Of a stretch of DNA of 64,000 nucleotides, positions 1 to 10,670 are shown piece by piece. How positions within the stretch are numbered: the first letter of the stretch is position 1; every line of letters begins with the position of its first letter. The stretch comes from Sporobolomyces roseus (lineage: Eukaryota > Basidiomycota > Microbotryomycetes > Sporidiobolales > Sporidiobolaceae): the NCBI GenBank assembly GCA_016617785.1, contig JADILM010000011.1, positions 124,001 to 188,000 on the forward strand, in the 5' to 3' direction. The notes beneath the pieces are model-generated. The model had not been told where the DNA came from and did no database searches. It worked only from the letters and a program-made list of their open reading frames with translations. The position numbers were made by a program, and so were the translations under genes.

Positions 1-1276
1 CGGGATGAACGGAGGAAGGGAGAGCGACAATTTCGGCGCGGTGGTTCGAGAGGAGAGCACGAAGCTCTGAAGAAGGGAGGGCGTGAGGCGAGATGACGAA
101 GGGGACATGGATCGCTTTGTTGTAGAGTCGGACAGTACCCTGTAGAATCAAGAAAGTCAATCTTGTGGAGCCAGAACGAGAAACAGCGAAGTGATATAAC
201 TTACGAGCCAAAGAAACTGTACAAAGAAGCTCGGTCAGCACTTGCGAGTATGGAGCAGCTAAGTAAAGAGAATGCTTACGCTGACGAAGATAACAATGAA
301 GAAGCGAACTACCGCAGCGATTGTCCAACCTTTCCAACCATTCGCACCTCCTCGATTGTCGAGAGACGTCCAGCTCACGTCGACATCCCATGGGTGTTCA
401 CTTGCGGATACTTGACTCTTCCAGACGAACGTAAGGATAAAGTTGACGATCGAAAGCGAAACGTGAAGTCCAGAAACGAAAGTTGTCGAAACGACTGCGA
501 TCAATCCAAGGGTCGAAGGACGTCGTGTCTGCTCACAGGGTGCGTAATTAGTACGTAGACTCAACAAAAGAGTTTCGAAACTCACTCGAAGGAAGCTGAT
601 GACGATGAGAGTCAGAATTAAACTGGCAAAGTAGAATGCGAATTCGACCCATCTCACTACTCCTCTCCCTTTCCCACCATATCGAACGATACTGACGATA
701 GTGGCGATCCAAAGCCACAGATTGAGTGCGAATACAAGAAGGGAGACGACTCCAGCACCGTAACCGATTCGTCGTCGTCGTCGTTGAGCTGTCGAGATTC
801 TTGCGCGATGGAGCTCTTGTAGGAGTAATCGTGCGTCCGGGCCTGTCGGGCGATTTCCAGTTCATTAGTGTTCTGTTCGCGCTCCCTCACAACTCAGTCA
901 ACTTACCGCTAACTCCCCAATGTCCTCCTGGCAACGTCAAAATCGTTTCTTCCTCTCCAGCTTGCGCTACCTCCGACTGATACCCAGCCCCAGTATGTAA
1001 CATGACGCTTTCCCTCACATCTCCTCTCCCCAGTAGCTCTGCAAATGTCGCTCCTCCCAACTCAGCCAATCCTTCGAAGTTTCCACTCGGTCGACGGAAC
1101 AATGAGGGTTCCGCAAGATCTGCATCGACAGGGTATGCGCCGATCTCTCCATCGTGGACCGTCTGTGACGGGGATGTCGAGTGATTTGAGCGAAGTGAAA
1201 GTTTTCGAGGGATTTCAGTGAGAGGTGCTTGAGCGTCCGATTCGGCTGATGTCGAACGAAGGCGAAAGTCGAACAT
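1..1276 (-). CDS. Polytopic membrane protein, partial at left edge
   Basis: I do not recognise the family. The proposed start is the ATG at 1276-1274, preceded on the minus strand by CT-rich sequence and a TATATA box about 120 bp upstream. The first about 125 residues are hydrophilic and Ser-rich (starts MFDFRLRSTSAE). An intron with a GTAAGT donor at about 898 and a CTAAT branch site ends at about 842; the next exon has a basic stretch (AQRRRRRIGYG) followed by hydrophobic segments (for example VVSLLVFALNLWLW and FYFASLILTLIVISFL), then further membrane segments down to about 260. More short introns lie between 60 and 290 but I could not fix them, and the gene runs off the window, so the C-terminus is missing. 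It is the first of several minus-strand genes. Confidence 0.55.
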
Positions 1277-1392
1277 GAATCCAGTCGATAGTAAGTCTTG
1301 GATAATGTGAGAGGTCGTGAGAAGTGTCGTGTTATGTCGTGAAAGAGTTCGTGAAGGGTAATCGAGGCGGCTCGGTGTAGAGGAGTGAGCGA

Positions 1393-1398
1393 TATATA
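1393..1398 (-). promoter_or_regulatory. TATA-like box of the membrane protein gene
   Basis: TATATA lies about 120 bp upstream of the proposed ATG at 1276, within a CT-rich stretch typical of fungal 5' flanks. No transcription start can be seen, so this rests on position and motif only. Confidence 0.35.
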
Positions 1399-1854
1399 GG
1401 TCGTGACGTCGACCGGAGGAAGGGAGAAAGAGAGGAGATGTGAGAAGCGCCCGAGAAGGGCTGCCTCCTGAAGTTGAAAAAAGAGAGAAAGGAGGAAGGG
1501 AAGGAAGAGAGAGGAGACTTCGGGTTTTTAGAGTGACGATCTCCCGATCAAATCTCCAATTCATCGTTGATTGTCCGAGCACCGTGCAATGAGAGGTTGG
1601 AGCATCCGCTCTGAGAGTTGGGGGACTCTACTCGAGAACCTTCTCAGACTGGAGGAAGCGGTCGAAGGGAGGTCTAGGAAGCGAGTCTACTCTGTTATAG
1701 AGTGGTGGAGAAGGAGAACTTGAGTCGTAGCCGAAGCGAGAAGAGATCGATAGGGGTTCCTCATCCTCACGACCGAAAGCGTTAGATCTCAAGAGTTCGA
1801 AGAAAGTGAGGTTGCACGAACAGGATTTCATAGCTCCTCCTATCCCTGCCTATA

Positions 1855-2610
1855 CTAATCAATCTCGTGAATATCCGTCACTACTGGTTCCACCTTTTCT
1901 GTCCCGTTCCCGGTCGTTCTACCTTTCTTCAACAAGCTCTCCTTCAGCATCTCCTCTCTCACTCCGCGTGCCCATCGTTCTGCCTGCTCTTCGTCCTCCT
2001 TGTTCTCCTCCTTGTCCGATTTTGTACTCGCCCTTCTTCTTACTGGAGAGGGAGTGGTCGGATTTGTCGTCGACCGACCTCGGACGAACTGGTTGTGCGT
2101 TTCCCATCCAACAAGCACGACAACGAGTACCTTTGACACGAATCTTCCCGCTATCCGTCGAACAATGAACCACAGGACGAGGTAAATGACCGCTTTACTT
2201 GCGAGTTGTGTTGTAATCGGTCGTTCCTGCATTGATTTCCTCAATCTCGGCTTTTGTTTGATCCATAGCCATGCGACAACCAGTGCAGCTCCTCCCATCA
2301 GACATAGCCCAGCTGCGAACATTCCCAACCACATACAACTCCACGCTAAGAATTTGACCAAATTTTCAATCATCCAGAATAACCAATCTCCTGTCCATCT
2401 CGTGAAGCGGAAGAGGAAGGGGGAGAAGAATCGGGTGAGTTTGGCGAAGGAGGTGAAGGCGATGATCCAACCGAGGTAAGGGATGAAAGTGTGTCGAAGA
2501 GTACCGGTTAAGAATCGAAGAGTCGAAAGGTCGATGTCGGATTCGAGGTCGATTGAGGGAGGAGCTTCAGCAAGTTGTGGAGGAGTTTCAAAGTGGTCTG
2601 TGTCTGCCAT
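1855..2610 (-). CDS. Small multi-pass membrane protein, unknown function
   Basis: The frame reads as one exon of about 251 residues from the ATG at 2610 (MADTDHFETPPQ); an in-frame ATG at 2715 would add a Ser/Pro-rich 35 residues. After an acidic N-terminus there are hydrophobic segments (FIPYLGWIIAFTSF, WLGMFAAGLCLMGGAALVV, and one after AVIYLVLWFIV), then a charged tail with Lys/Glu-rich helix (KSDKEENKEDEEQAERW). This suggests a protein with 3-4 membrane spans and a cytosolic tail. No family motif is recognisable. A separate minus-strand open frame at 1831-1628 follows the stop, but I see no good splice link to it. Start choice is uncertain. Confidence 0.6.
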   Translation of the reverse strand: MADTDHFETPPQLAEAPPSIDLESDIDLSTLRFLTGTLRHTFIPYLGWIIAFTSFAKLTRFFSPFLFRFTRWTGDWLFWMIENLVKFLAWSCMWLGMFAAGLCLMGGAALVVAWLWIKQKPRLRKSMQERPITTQLASKAVIYLVLWFIVRRIAGRFVSKVLVVVLVGWETHNQFVRGRSTTNPTTPSPVRRRASTKSDKEENKEDEEQAERWARGVREEMLKESLLKKGRTTGNGTEKVEPVVTDIHEID

Positions 2611-2715
2611 CTTCGTCTGTGTCGTATGATGTGGTAGATGGGAGAGAGGGGAGGTTGAGAAGGAAATGAGGTCACTTGAAGGAGGTAGAGGTCGAGGGGA
2701 TCTACTCCTACTCAT

Positions 2716-3270
2716 GGAGCGTAGCTTAGCCTCTACGACTTTATCACAAGAGAGTTCAGAGCTTACGAGTCGAGTCGTGTGTTGTTGTAACGTTCTGAGA
2801 TCAAGGTTGATTTGAAGTCAAGGAAGAGATGTAGGAGTTCTGCGTGATTGTGCGTACTGTTCCGAGTCTTGTATCAGCTCCCAATTTGCTTGTACAGAAG
2901 TAGTGTGTCGTGAAGTGAAGTGAACTGAAGAATTTGGTTGAAGTCGAAAATCTCAGATCTTCGCAAGGCTGTTTGCACCTCGCCCGCTCAGTCGAAAGTC
3001 TCTCTACGTCTACTTGACGCTCGTATCCGGGAAGAGAGCGTGAGCACCGAAGAATTGAAAATTCGGAGTTGTTTCGCAAGAAAGTCTCCGAGGGTTCGTC
3101 AAACGAAGGAGGAACAAATACAGACAAAGAGAGAGAAACGCAAAGCAAAGGTATAGACTGGTGAATATACAGACAGAAGGAAAGGTAAAGAGGGAAGAGA
3201 GGGTATAAACACTGAGTAAATTCGGGATATCGCGAGAACCTGCTGTCTATCTGACTAACTCCACCTGTAC
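2716..3270. other. Intergenic, no gene recognised
   Basis: Between the small membrane protein gene and the stop of the next minus-strand gene at 3271. A minus-strand open frame at 3292-2801 overlaps the downstream end of that gene; its composition (repeated LFPLYLSF-like runs) looks like read-through of CT-rich 3' flank, so I do not call it a gene. Confidence 0.4.
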
Positions 3271-4698
3271 TCAAGCCTTGATCCAACGACAACGCTCTTC
3301 ATCCGCTTCAAGGGTCCAAACACCAGTCGCCCCAGTCTTGTCGCGAGTTGAGGGAGCTTTGACTTTACGCCCATAAACTCGAATCTCCATCTTGTCGATC
3401 GCTGAAGGTAGAGCGAAACGATACGAAGCGAAGGTCGATCTGGAAGTGGTAGGAGATTGACCGATGGGTGAAGAGCGGAAGATGGAGAGAGGGTAGAGTG
3501 CGACGAGCTCGGAAGAAGATGTAGTGACGGCGGTTTTAGAAGTACGAGATGGTTTGATCTGTCGCGGCATCTTGACATTGACCGAAGCGTTCGGATCTCC
3601 TAGTACGATGACTATGGAAGTACGAGGTGCCGCTGGTTAGAACTGGCAAATCTGAGATTAAAGGAGAAGGAATTGTGAGCTGACCTTCGAAATATTGCGG
3701 AACCTCCTCAACCGCTGACAACGATGATACTTTCTTAGCTTGAGCCTCAGCCGAAGTCCTACGACGTTTCCCGGTCCTCGATGCGACGACGACTGGTGAA
3801 CCGCTACGCTTTCGTCTTGATCTCGTCGAGGCTTCAGTCGTGACTTGAGTAACAGAATCTGAAGGAGGACTCGGGAGAATCGAAGTCGATGGCTCGGAAG
3901 AAGCGGGAACGATCAATGTGGCAACCTGCTCGGGTTTCGCCTCGTCGGACGGTGCGAGTTCTGGAGAAGGAGGAGAAGAGGGATCTGCAGCGAGTTCGGG
4001 CTCTTGCGCTGGGGAGGGTAGTATCGACGAATCCTCTTCCATAGCGTGCTGTAATCGGACCTCATATCATCAGAGTCTCGTCTCAGGTAGGGATAAGATG
4101 AACCGGGACTCACCTCGACGTCCAGTTTTTCGACCTCGTTCTGTTGTGCTTCGGTCTCTTCCTCAGTTGAAGGTTCATCAAAGACTTGTACGGAAGTACG
4201 TCGCCTACGTGATGTGGGTTGGATGTACTTCTGTGCTTCGATCAGAGCTAGTGCGTCGGAAGACCTGCTTGATCGAGGAGAGGAAACTTCTTCGTTTTGA
4301 TCCGTCAAAGGACTCTCTTCCTTTTCCGACCTTGCAGCTTTAATAGGCTCGACGTTCTCCTTGTCTTCTCCTGTCGAGTTGACGATGGTGTTGTCGATTT
4401 GACTTGCGTGTTGAGGTGCTGCCTCCTCCTCCTTAGGCTTGCTGTTCGAAACTACGTCCTTGACTTGATCCTCTCGGGCTGTCTGAGTGTGTTCAACTGA
4501 GGCAACACATGTATCTGACTGCTTGATCTCGGTCGGTGGAACTGAGGCGACGGACAGACGGGAGGATTTACGACGAGCTGCGATTTGTGAGGTGCGAGAG
4601 GAACGACGGCGATTCGTGTTTGTTTCGGGCTCTGGCGTGTTGTCACGAGACTGGGATCGTGTTGAAGATGGGGAGCTGGCTGAACGAAGCGAGACCAT
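3271..4698 (-). CDS. Ser/Glu-rich, possibly nuclear protein, three exons
   Basis: Exons are 4698-4114, 4048-3684 and 3611-3271. Both introns are clean: the first follows a GAG codon with GTGAGT, the second is a phase-1 intron with GTCAGC...ATAG, and both keep the frame open. The product is about 430 residues. The N-terminal two thirds are low-complexity, Ser/Glu/Arg-rich with basic clusters (TSRRRRTSVQV, SRRKRSGSP, RTGKRRRTS) that look like nuclear localisation signals. The last about 115 residues look folded and contain MPRQIKPSRTSK near their start and EIRVYGRKVKAPSTRDK near the end. I do not recognise the family. An extra 5' exon at about 4902-4767, flanked by an AG acceptor and a GTAAAC donor, may belong here, but the reading frame across that junction is ambiguous. 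Confidence 0.6.
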
Positions 4699-4766
4699 GT
4701 CGACAGAGGGATTTGACTGCTTATTGTGCGAAGATCGGAATCAGCGATGCGAAAGAAAACGAAAGT

Positions 4767-4902
4767 CGTGATGAGGATTGTTTACCTCGTTTGAAGGACC
4801 GACGGTTCTCGAGTGACTTGACGAATACTTGATCGAACCTGGCGAACGTTGTAGGCGAGAAGTTCTGAGCGTTTTGTAAAGTTGCGAGAGAAGCGAATTT
4901 TC
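4767..4902 (-). other. Possible upstream exon of the Ser/Glu-rich gene
   Basis: This stretch is bounded by good signals: GTAATA...TTGAACAG ends just before it and GTAAAC follows it, with AAGCAG 18 bp before the ATG at 4698. Read in one frame it contains FSPTTFARFDQVFVKSLE, which looks protein-like. That frame does not join in phase to the downstream ATG frame, while the alternative frame is Ser-rich and does join. I could not decide between a coding exon and a 5'UTR exon. Confidence 0.3.
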
Positions 4903-4967
4903 TGTTCAAGCGGAATCATCAGTACGAACTCTCACACTCCCGCCTGATCAGAGAGTGCAGTATTACC

Positions 4968-6009
4968 TGGCTGTTATAGTACTGTTACGGCGGTCGAATA
5001 GGTCGAATCACGAGAGAAGTTGCGACAAGTGGCTGCATTCAAATGGAAAACGAGGTCAGTCGCTGATTCGACTTGGAAAACGCTCGTCATGAATGCGGTA
5101 TAGCTCGAGAGCTGTGACAGCAGTTCGAGCGCGCCCCGAGCCGGTGTTGCGAATGGAGTGAAGAGGAAAAGCGAAAGTTCGCAAGACTTTCTGTACCACG
5201 TCAGGGAGGAGCTCTACTACCTTCAGTAGTTGCCGATTATCCTAGAGAGTACTCTGCTACACTCGCAGCGCTGTCGGAGCCCCCGTTGTTGAACAGCGAA
5301 TCCTCTCTCGGATGCAATCCGAAGGTCGAACAGCTCCTCGGATTCGGCTGCCGCTTTTGGCTCAGGTGATGAATTGGATAGTACTCACATCGAAACGGTC
5401 ACTTGGAGCGATGGAGGAAGGAGGGGTGCAGAGTAAGAGCGCAAGAAAGAATGAATTCGATTCGAGACCATTCTCGCTCTCGCTCAACGCATTTCTCGAA
5501 GGAGGCAGCAGTTACAGATACATATATGAGCATGATAGGTCACGGTCCGACTCGTAGCCGTGGGTCTCTCGGTGAGGAGCAGCAGTTCGCTCATTCCGTT
5601 TTCGCTCCCCTCCCCCGAGATCTTCTGCTGCCCACTAGCGAGACAAGGGAGTACACCCTAAGCGTAGGATACGCTCTTCTCTGCGGTCAAGAGCAAAGTC
5701 AGGCACTCTTACTCAGAATTGACTTTTTGACGATTTTGGGCGGGTTTCGCAAACTAGCTTTTTCGCAGACTGCAACAACTTCAACCCGAGTATTTTGCAC
5801 AAAAGATAGCGACAGCTAGTTGCAGAGATCTATCGCTATCTGCACCTTCGAATGTACCACGTTCTCCCGCCGACTTCCCGACACTCTGTTCCATCTTTTC
5901 TTGCGAAGCTCAGTCAGATTAGCATACTCCTGTTCCCTTCTCTCGTTCCGCAATCAAATCTCCTTTGTACAGCATGTTCCCAAGCCCAATATGATTCCCT
6001 CAAGGGATA
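4968..6009. other. Intergenic, about 1 kb, no gene recognised
   Basis: Several short open frames on the plus strand (for example 5403-5819 and 5820-6347) show no conserved motif; the second overlaps the C-terminal end of the convincing minus-strand gene at 6010-8054. I see no RNA gene or repeat here. Confidence 0.35.
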
Positions 6010-8054
6010 TCATGGCTCCTCCCGAACAATCCATTCCTGTCCCCTCGAATCGCGACCTTTCTCAGATTTACGACCGAAAAGATTCTTTATCGTACTCATC
6101 CTCCGGGTCCCTGAACGAGTCGAAGGTTGATCTGACAGCGAAGGGGATAGACTGTGATGGGAGTTGGGCGGAGGGCTGGTCGGACCGGGGAAAGGGTAGA
6201 AAGGTTGAGGTGAAGGCGGACTGTGAGTCGACGATCCGGCGAATGGTTGGACTGAAGCAGGTCGGAGAGTGGGGAAGAGAGCGTGTGATCCGAACGACTG
6301 ATAGCCGGGATGAGAAGGAGGTGGAGGTGGAAGAGAGGAAGCGGTAGAAGCAGGCGAGAAGTAGGTTTGCGGTGTGTTCTGTCCCGAGTTTGAAGCTGGG
6401 TAGAAGGGGAGGAGAACGCCGCCGACTTGATGATAAAAAGCTGGAGCTGGAAGAGGCTTAGGAGAAGGAGGTGAGTGAGCTGGTTGGAGAGGTGGTGATG
6501 AGAAGTTTGAGCTTGGGTGATAAAGAGGCACATTTTCAGGTTGCTGCGCAGCTTCGTGAGGGCGCGCTACATGAGAAGGAGGCTGTGCAGGTGGCGGAGG
6601 AACGAACGAGGGTGCATGAGGTTTGGATGAAATTGGCGAGAGAGGCGGAGGTTGACGATCGTCAATTCTCAATTGTTCCATCTACGCATCAGCGAGATTG
6701 AGCGAGGAAGTCAGTATCGAATATCGCTGGACTATATGAAGAGAGACGAACTCACGGTGAGACCGACTGCTGAGGAATAGAAACTCGATGCTGGTCCTAG
6801 CGAACCTTGTCGTCTCGTCGAAGCTTGACGTGTCGAACTCGAAGATAGCATATTTGAGTGATCGGTTTCATACGAGGAAGAAGGCGGAAGACCGGCATAG
6901 AAAGAATGAGGAGGTCGATTCAGGGGATTCGAATTCGACGCTGAGTAGTCGTAGCGAGTGACGAGATTGATGTGACTAGGACGATGATGAGCAAAGTCAT
7001 GCGCGTGCAATGAGGGGATCGGAGTAGACATGGTCGTTTGAGGCGGAGGGGCGGGATAAGCGAGTTGTCGTGGTGCGGAATAGTCGACAGATCGCGGAGA
7101 TCGCGAGTGATGAAGGATTTCCTCAGAACGTCCTGTCACCTCCCATCGCTGCTTCGAGTCACCGAGTGGTAGCAGATTCGAAGTCGGAGAGAGGGGAGGC
7201 GGGGGTGGACTTTCGATCCTTTCCCTCCATGCCAACTCTTCGCTTCTCTTCTGTTCCTCAACCTCGAGTTCTGTCGCTCTCGCCCTCCTCCTCTCCTCCT
7301 CCTCTCTCCTCCTCTCTTCAAGTAACCTCTCTTTCGTGGTGCGATTGTCCTCCTCGAGTAGTCTCGAAGATTCTTGACGGGCTCTGTTCCTCATCTCCTC
7401 TCTTTCTGCCTCCCTTTCTCCCGATTCGATCAACTCATCATCTTCATCCAATCTACCTAGCGCAGTCTTTCCCAGACTAGCACTTATTCTAGAGCCCTGA
7501 TGTCCTCCTGCCTCATACTCTGGGAGATCGCTGGTCGTCGGCGACAAATCGTCTTCCTCCTCCTCCCGCTCACTCTCCTCGTTCCGCTCAAGTAGATCAT
7601 CTAGACCTCTCAACCTAGCCAACTCTCTCTTCTCCTCGTATGCTGAACCCTGACTCGAAAGAGATGGAGGAGGTGGAGGAGGAGCTCGAAAGGGTACGAA
7701 ACGGGGTGTGTCTGTCGGCGGTGCTGGAAGAGGACGACGTCGAGATGAAGTCGCAAAGGAAGAAGTTGAAGAAGTTCGGGAGATGGAAGAAGGGGAAGGA
7801 GAAGGTGGGGACGATTCAAGCGAGGGAGAAGAATTTGCGAAGTGCCGTGAGATTGACTCGTGGGAGGCTGAAGATGAAGGAGGATTGAAGGGAGAGTGCT
7901 GCCAGCTATGTGTTCTGCTGTGCGAGTGACCTGAAGAGGAACCTTCTGGACTTGTTTCGTCCTCGTGGGGGAGTCGAGCGGGTTTCGGGAGTCGGTAGAG
8001 ATCCGAACAACTTTTGTTGATGTGTCGAGTATACTCGTAGGTCGCTTCGTCCAT
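6010..8054 (-). CDS. Pro/Ser-rich protein with central charged coiled coil
   Basis: Two exons, 8054-6756 and 6681-6010, are separated by a 74-bp intron (GTGAGT...GCGTAG) that falls between codons; the product is about 655 residues. The N-terminus (MDEATYEYTRHINKSCSDLY) is followed by a long Ser/Pro-rich region, a PAPPTDTPRFVP proline patch of the kind SH3 domains bind, then a highly charged helix (RLLEEDNRTTKERLLEERRR and on) likely to form a coiled coil. The C-terminal exon is Pro-rich and ends with a basic segment (RRMSTIKNLFGRKSEKGRD). No catalytic domain is seen. This composition fits a scaffold or cytoskeletal/endocytic adaptor, but that is only inference. Plus-strand frames inside are antisense shadows. 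Confidence 0.6.
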
Positions 8055-8814
8055 CCGAGACTTGTGAGGTGAAGTGACAGGAAGAAGGGAAGGAGAGGTC
8101 GAGAAGAACTTTGCTGTCTAACGGCCTCCGCGCGGCCTCCGCGGACAAAAGGTGACTTCGATGGAGCTCGTTACGAAGACATGAAGCGAGGCGAGTGGAG
8201 CATTGTGCGAGGGCCAGATTGCGAGAGCTGGGAGGAAAGCGATGGGGGGAAGAGGGTCAATTCGATTTGTGCGAACTTCAAGAGGAGAGGCTGCTGACGC
8301 AGCTTGAAGCCACTTTCGAGCGCCTCCATCTATCTGAGAGCTTGTTGACTGACTGCGTGAGCCGAGATTCCGCCAAAGACCGTCGAAAAGGAGAGAGACC
8401 TGCGAAATCCAAATTGACATCAACGACTCATTTCAAGCAGATTCGGGTGAGTAGCTTACCTTCCTACTTATAGCCTTACTAGCGTTCCCGTCAGAGAGAG
8501 TATCACCTCTAGTCCAGCTGATCCGAGCGATCGTTAACCCTTTAAAGATGTAATCGACGACGGCATCCTTCTCTCGCTGCAGTGTACTTTTCTAGTAGCT
8601 GGTAGCTAGCGATTCTTGATGGCGGGAAGTCGTTGTCCGTAATTAGCTGCTGGTGTAGAGGTCGAAAGTCGAGTTTGAAGGGAATTGGTGAAGCAAAGTC
8701 GAAGAGATCCACTAGTACTTGAAAGGCGATCATGCGGAGGTGATTGTGCAACTGTTCCGCTAATATGGAGGTGCTTTCAGCTGAATCGGGTGGTTGGTCG
8801 AGGATCAAAAGCTG
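8055..8814. other. Intergenic, no gene recognised
   Basis: Between the Pro-rich gene and the first F-box gene. Short frames on both strands lack motifs. The right end, from about 8815, matches the 5' flank of the other two F-box genes more weakly than those match each other. Confidence 0.35.
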
Positions 8815-8886
8815 GTTCGATTCTTTCATCTCCCTCGTTCCCTCACTTCACATCAGCAATCCAGATCGACTCGAAACTAGATTAGG

Positions 8887-10395
8887 ATGACTTCTGAGCC
8901 CTTAGAATTGGATACTGTAAGCACTAGAAGACTCTACACTGTCTCTACGTGCTGATTGACCTCTCCTTCTCCTCAGTCTTCCCCTCGAATCGACCACTTC
9001 TCTCATCTCCCCAATGAACTCCTCGATAACATCTTCGAATACGCTCACGAAGATTCTCGCCCTATCGCCCCCCTTTCGAAACGCCTCTTCCCTTTCTTCG
9101 AGAAATACCTCTACCGCAAAGTTGACCTCTCTTACTCAGCACAAACTTCCCTATTCCTCAAGTCCATCTCCATTCACCCTCACAAAGGCCAATCTGTCGA
9201 GCGTCTCTCTCTCTCCGCCAGCGTCGACATTTTCGACAATGACTTCCATTTCCTTAACACCCTCTTCGCCCTTCTCCCGAACCTCCTCCATCTCACCTGT
9301 CCTCGCATCAGTCCCTTGTCCGTCGTCAAGGGACATCACGTCGGCCTGCCACCGTCACTTGAATCGCTCGCGATCCCAGTCGTCTCCCACTTCGAAGATG
9401 AAGACGAGGATAGGGATTGCCTCGATTTAGGACAGCTAGCCTGCCTCGATGGCTTCCCTCGCCTCACAGATCTCACGCTTTACGATTGGACCGTCTACGA
9501 GGATGGTGCAGTGTACGGATCACAGGTCACTCGACTTGGTCACATCAAGAGCCTTCGAGTTGTAGGAATCGGAGCTGAGGATGAATCTGTCGAGCGCCTC
9601 ACCGAGATATGCCCAGCGCTCAGTCAGCTGGACCTGCACAGCACGTGGGCCGACGAAGTACGCCTCTATGCAGCTCTCGACCATCATCCGATTTCCTTGC
9701 AAGCACTCTCACTCTCGGCCGAGTACGATTCGATTACCTACGATGAGCAAGACAAACTCAGACGATTCACCAACTTGCGCTCGATCAACCTCGGCAACCA
9801 TTCTTACTCGTATACGATTCATACTGTGCTCTGCCACCTCCCGCTCCTCGTTCATCTTCACCTCGGTCGCGGCCCTCTGAATCCAGCGGGTCTCCAAACA
9901 CTCCTTTCTGGTCCTACCCGCCTTCTCTCTCTCAAATCCATGACAATCGATCTATACGAAGGGAAGATCGGGAGCCGTATCGCCAGGCCGTCAAATGCTG
10001 GATGCAGAGCTGAGGCAGAGATTTCGAGATGCCCCATCAAGATGCGGGACTGGTTGTTGCCTGGGGAGGATCGCTACGACACCATCAACGCCAAGGATCT
10101 CTCAACACTGAAACAGCTCGCACAGGTAAACGGTGTCCGCATCGAAGGCAATGTCGAACTCGCCCTCGAGAACGCCTTCGCCTATCGCATCGAGGCAAAC
10201 AATCGAGCGACTATCGATGCCCTCAACGACCAGCTGTTCGATCACCTTGAGGAAGTCAGATACTTCGCCGCTTGCGATGGAGTATCTCTCCCCCCTCTCG
10301 ACCTTGACTCGCTCGATTTGGACCGACTCGAAATCGTCGAAATCGACCTACCTGAACGAGAGTGGTTCATGTTGAACTTGAGGAACAAGGAATGA
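8887..10395 (+). CDS. F-box and leucine-rich-repeat protein, copy 1
   Basis: Exon 1 is 8887-8916 (30 bp, starts MTSEPLELDT) and exon 2 is 8977-10395, joined by a 60-bp GTAAGC...CTCAG intron between codons; the product is 482 residues. The N-terminus has an F-box-like motif (LPNELLDNIFEY at about residues 20-31) followed by a conserved LSKRL...LYRK segment. The rest is a degenerate leucine-rich repeat array (LTDLTLYDW, LSQLDLHSTW, LRSINLGNHSY). F-box proteins are substrate adaptors of SCF (Skp1-Cullin-F-box) ubiquitin ligases; the LRR part would choose the target. Two paralogues with the same intron position occur at 18319-19842 and 55325-56798, and all end with a WF/Y-x-L-x-LRNK motif. Start and intron are supported by the third copy. 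Confidence 0.8.
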
Positions 10396-10670
10396 AGGAT
10401 TGAGCGGAGTGAAGGGAAGGGAAGGGGTTGGTAACGCTTGATGGAGGGAACGAAGGAGGAAACGAAAGACGAAAGGAAAGAAACGAAATCCGTAGGCTGC
10501 TCGTTTTGCTGAATCGAAAAGAACAGATTCACTCTTTCTTGTTCTCGAGGTTTCGGCGAATATCCCGACTCAGTCTTGATGCAAGCGCGAAACAACGGGA
10601 GTAATCTGATGCGTTTGCGAGAAGCAAGAAACAAGATTCGATTGCTGGTTTCGAACGCTACATTGTCTCT

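Noticed and set aside
1628..1831. Minus-strand frame of 67 codons after the small membrane protein gene
   Set aside because: No splice link to the gene and no recognisable content; may be 3' flank.
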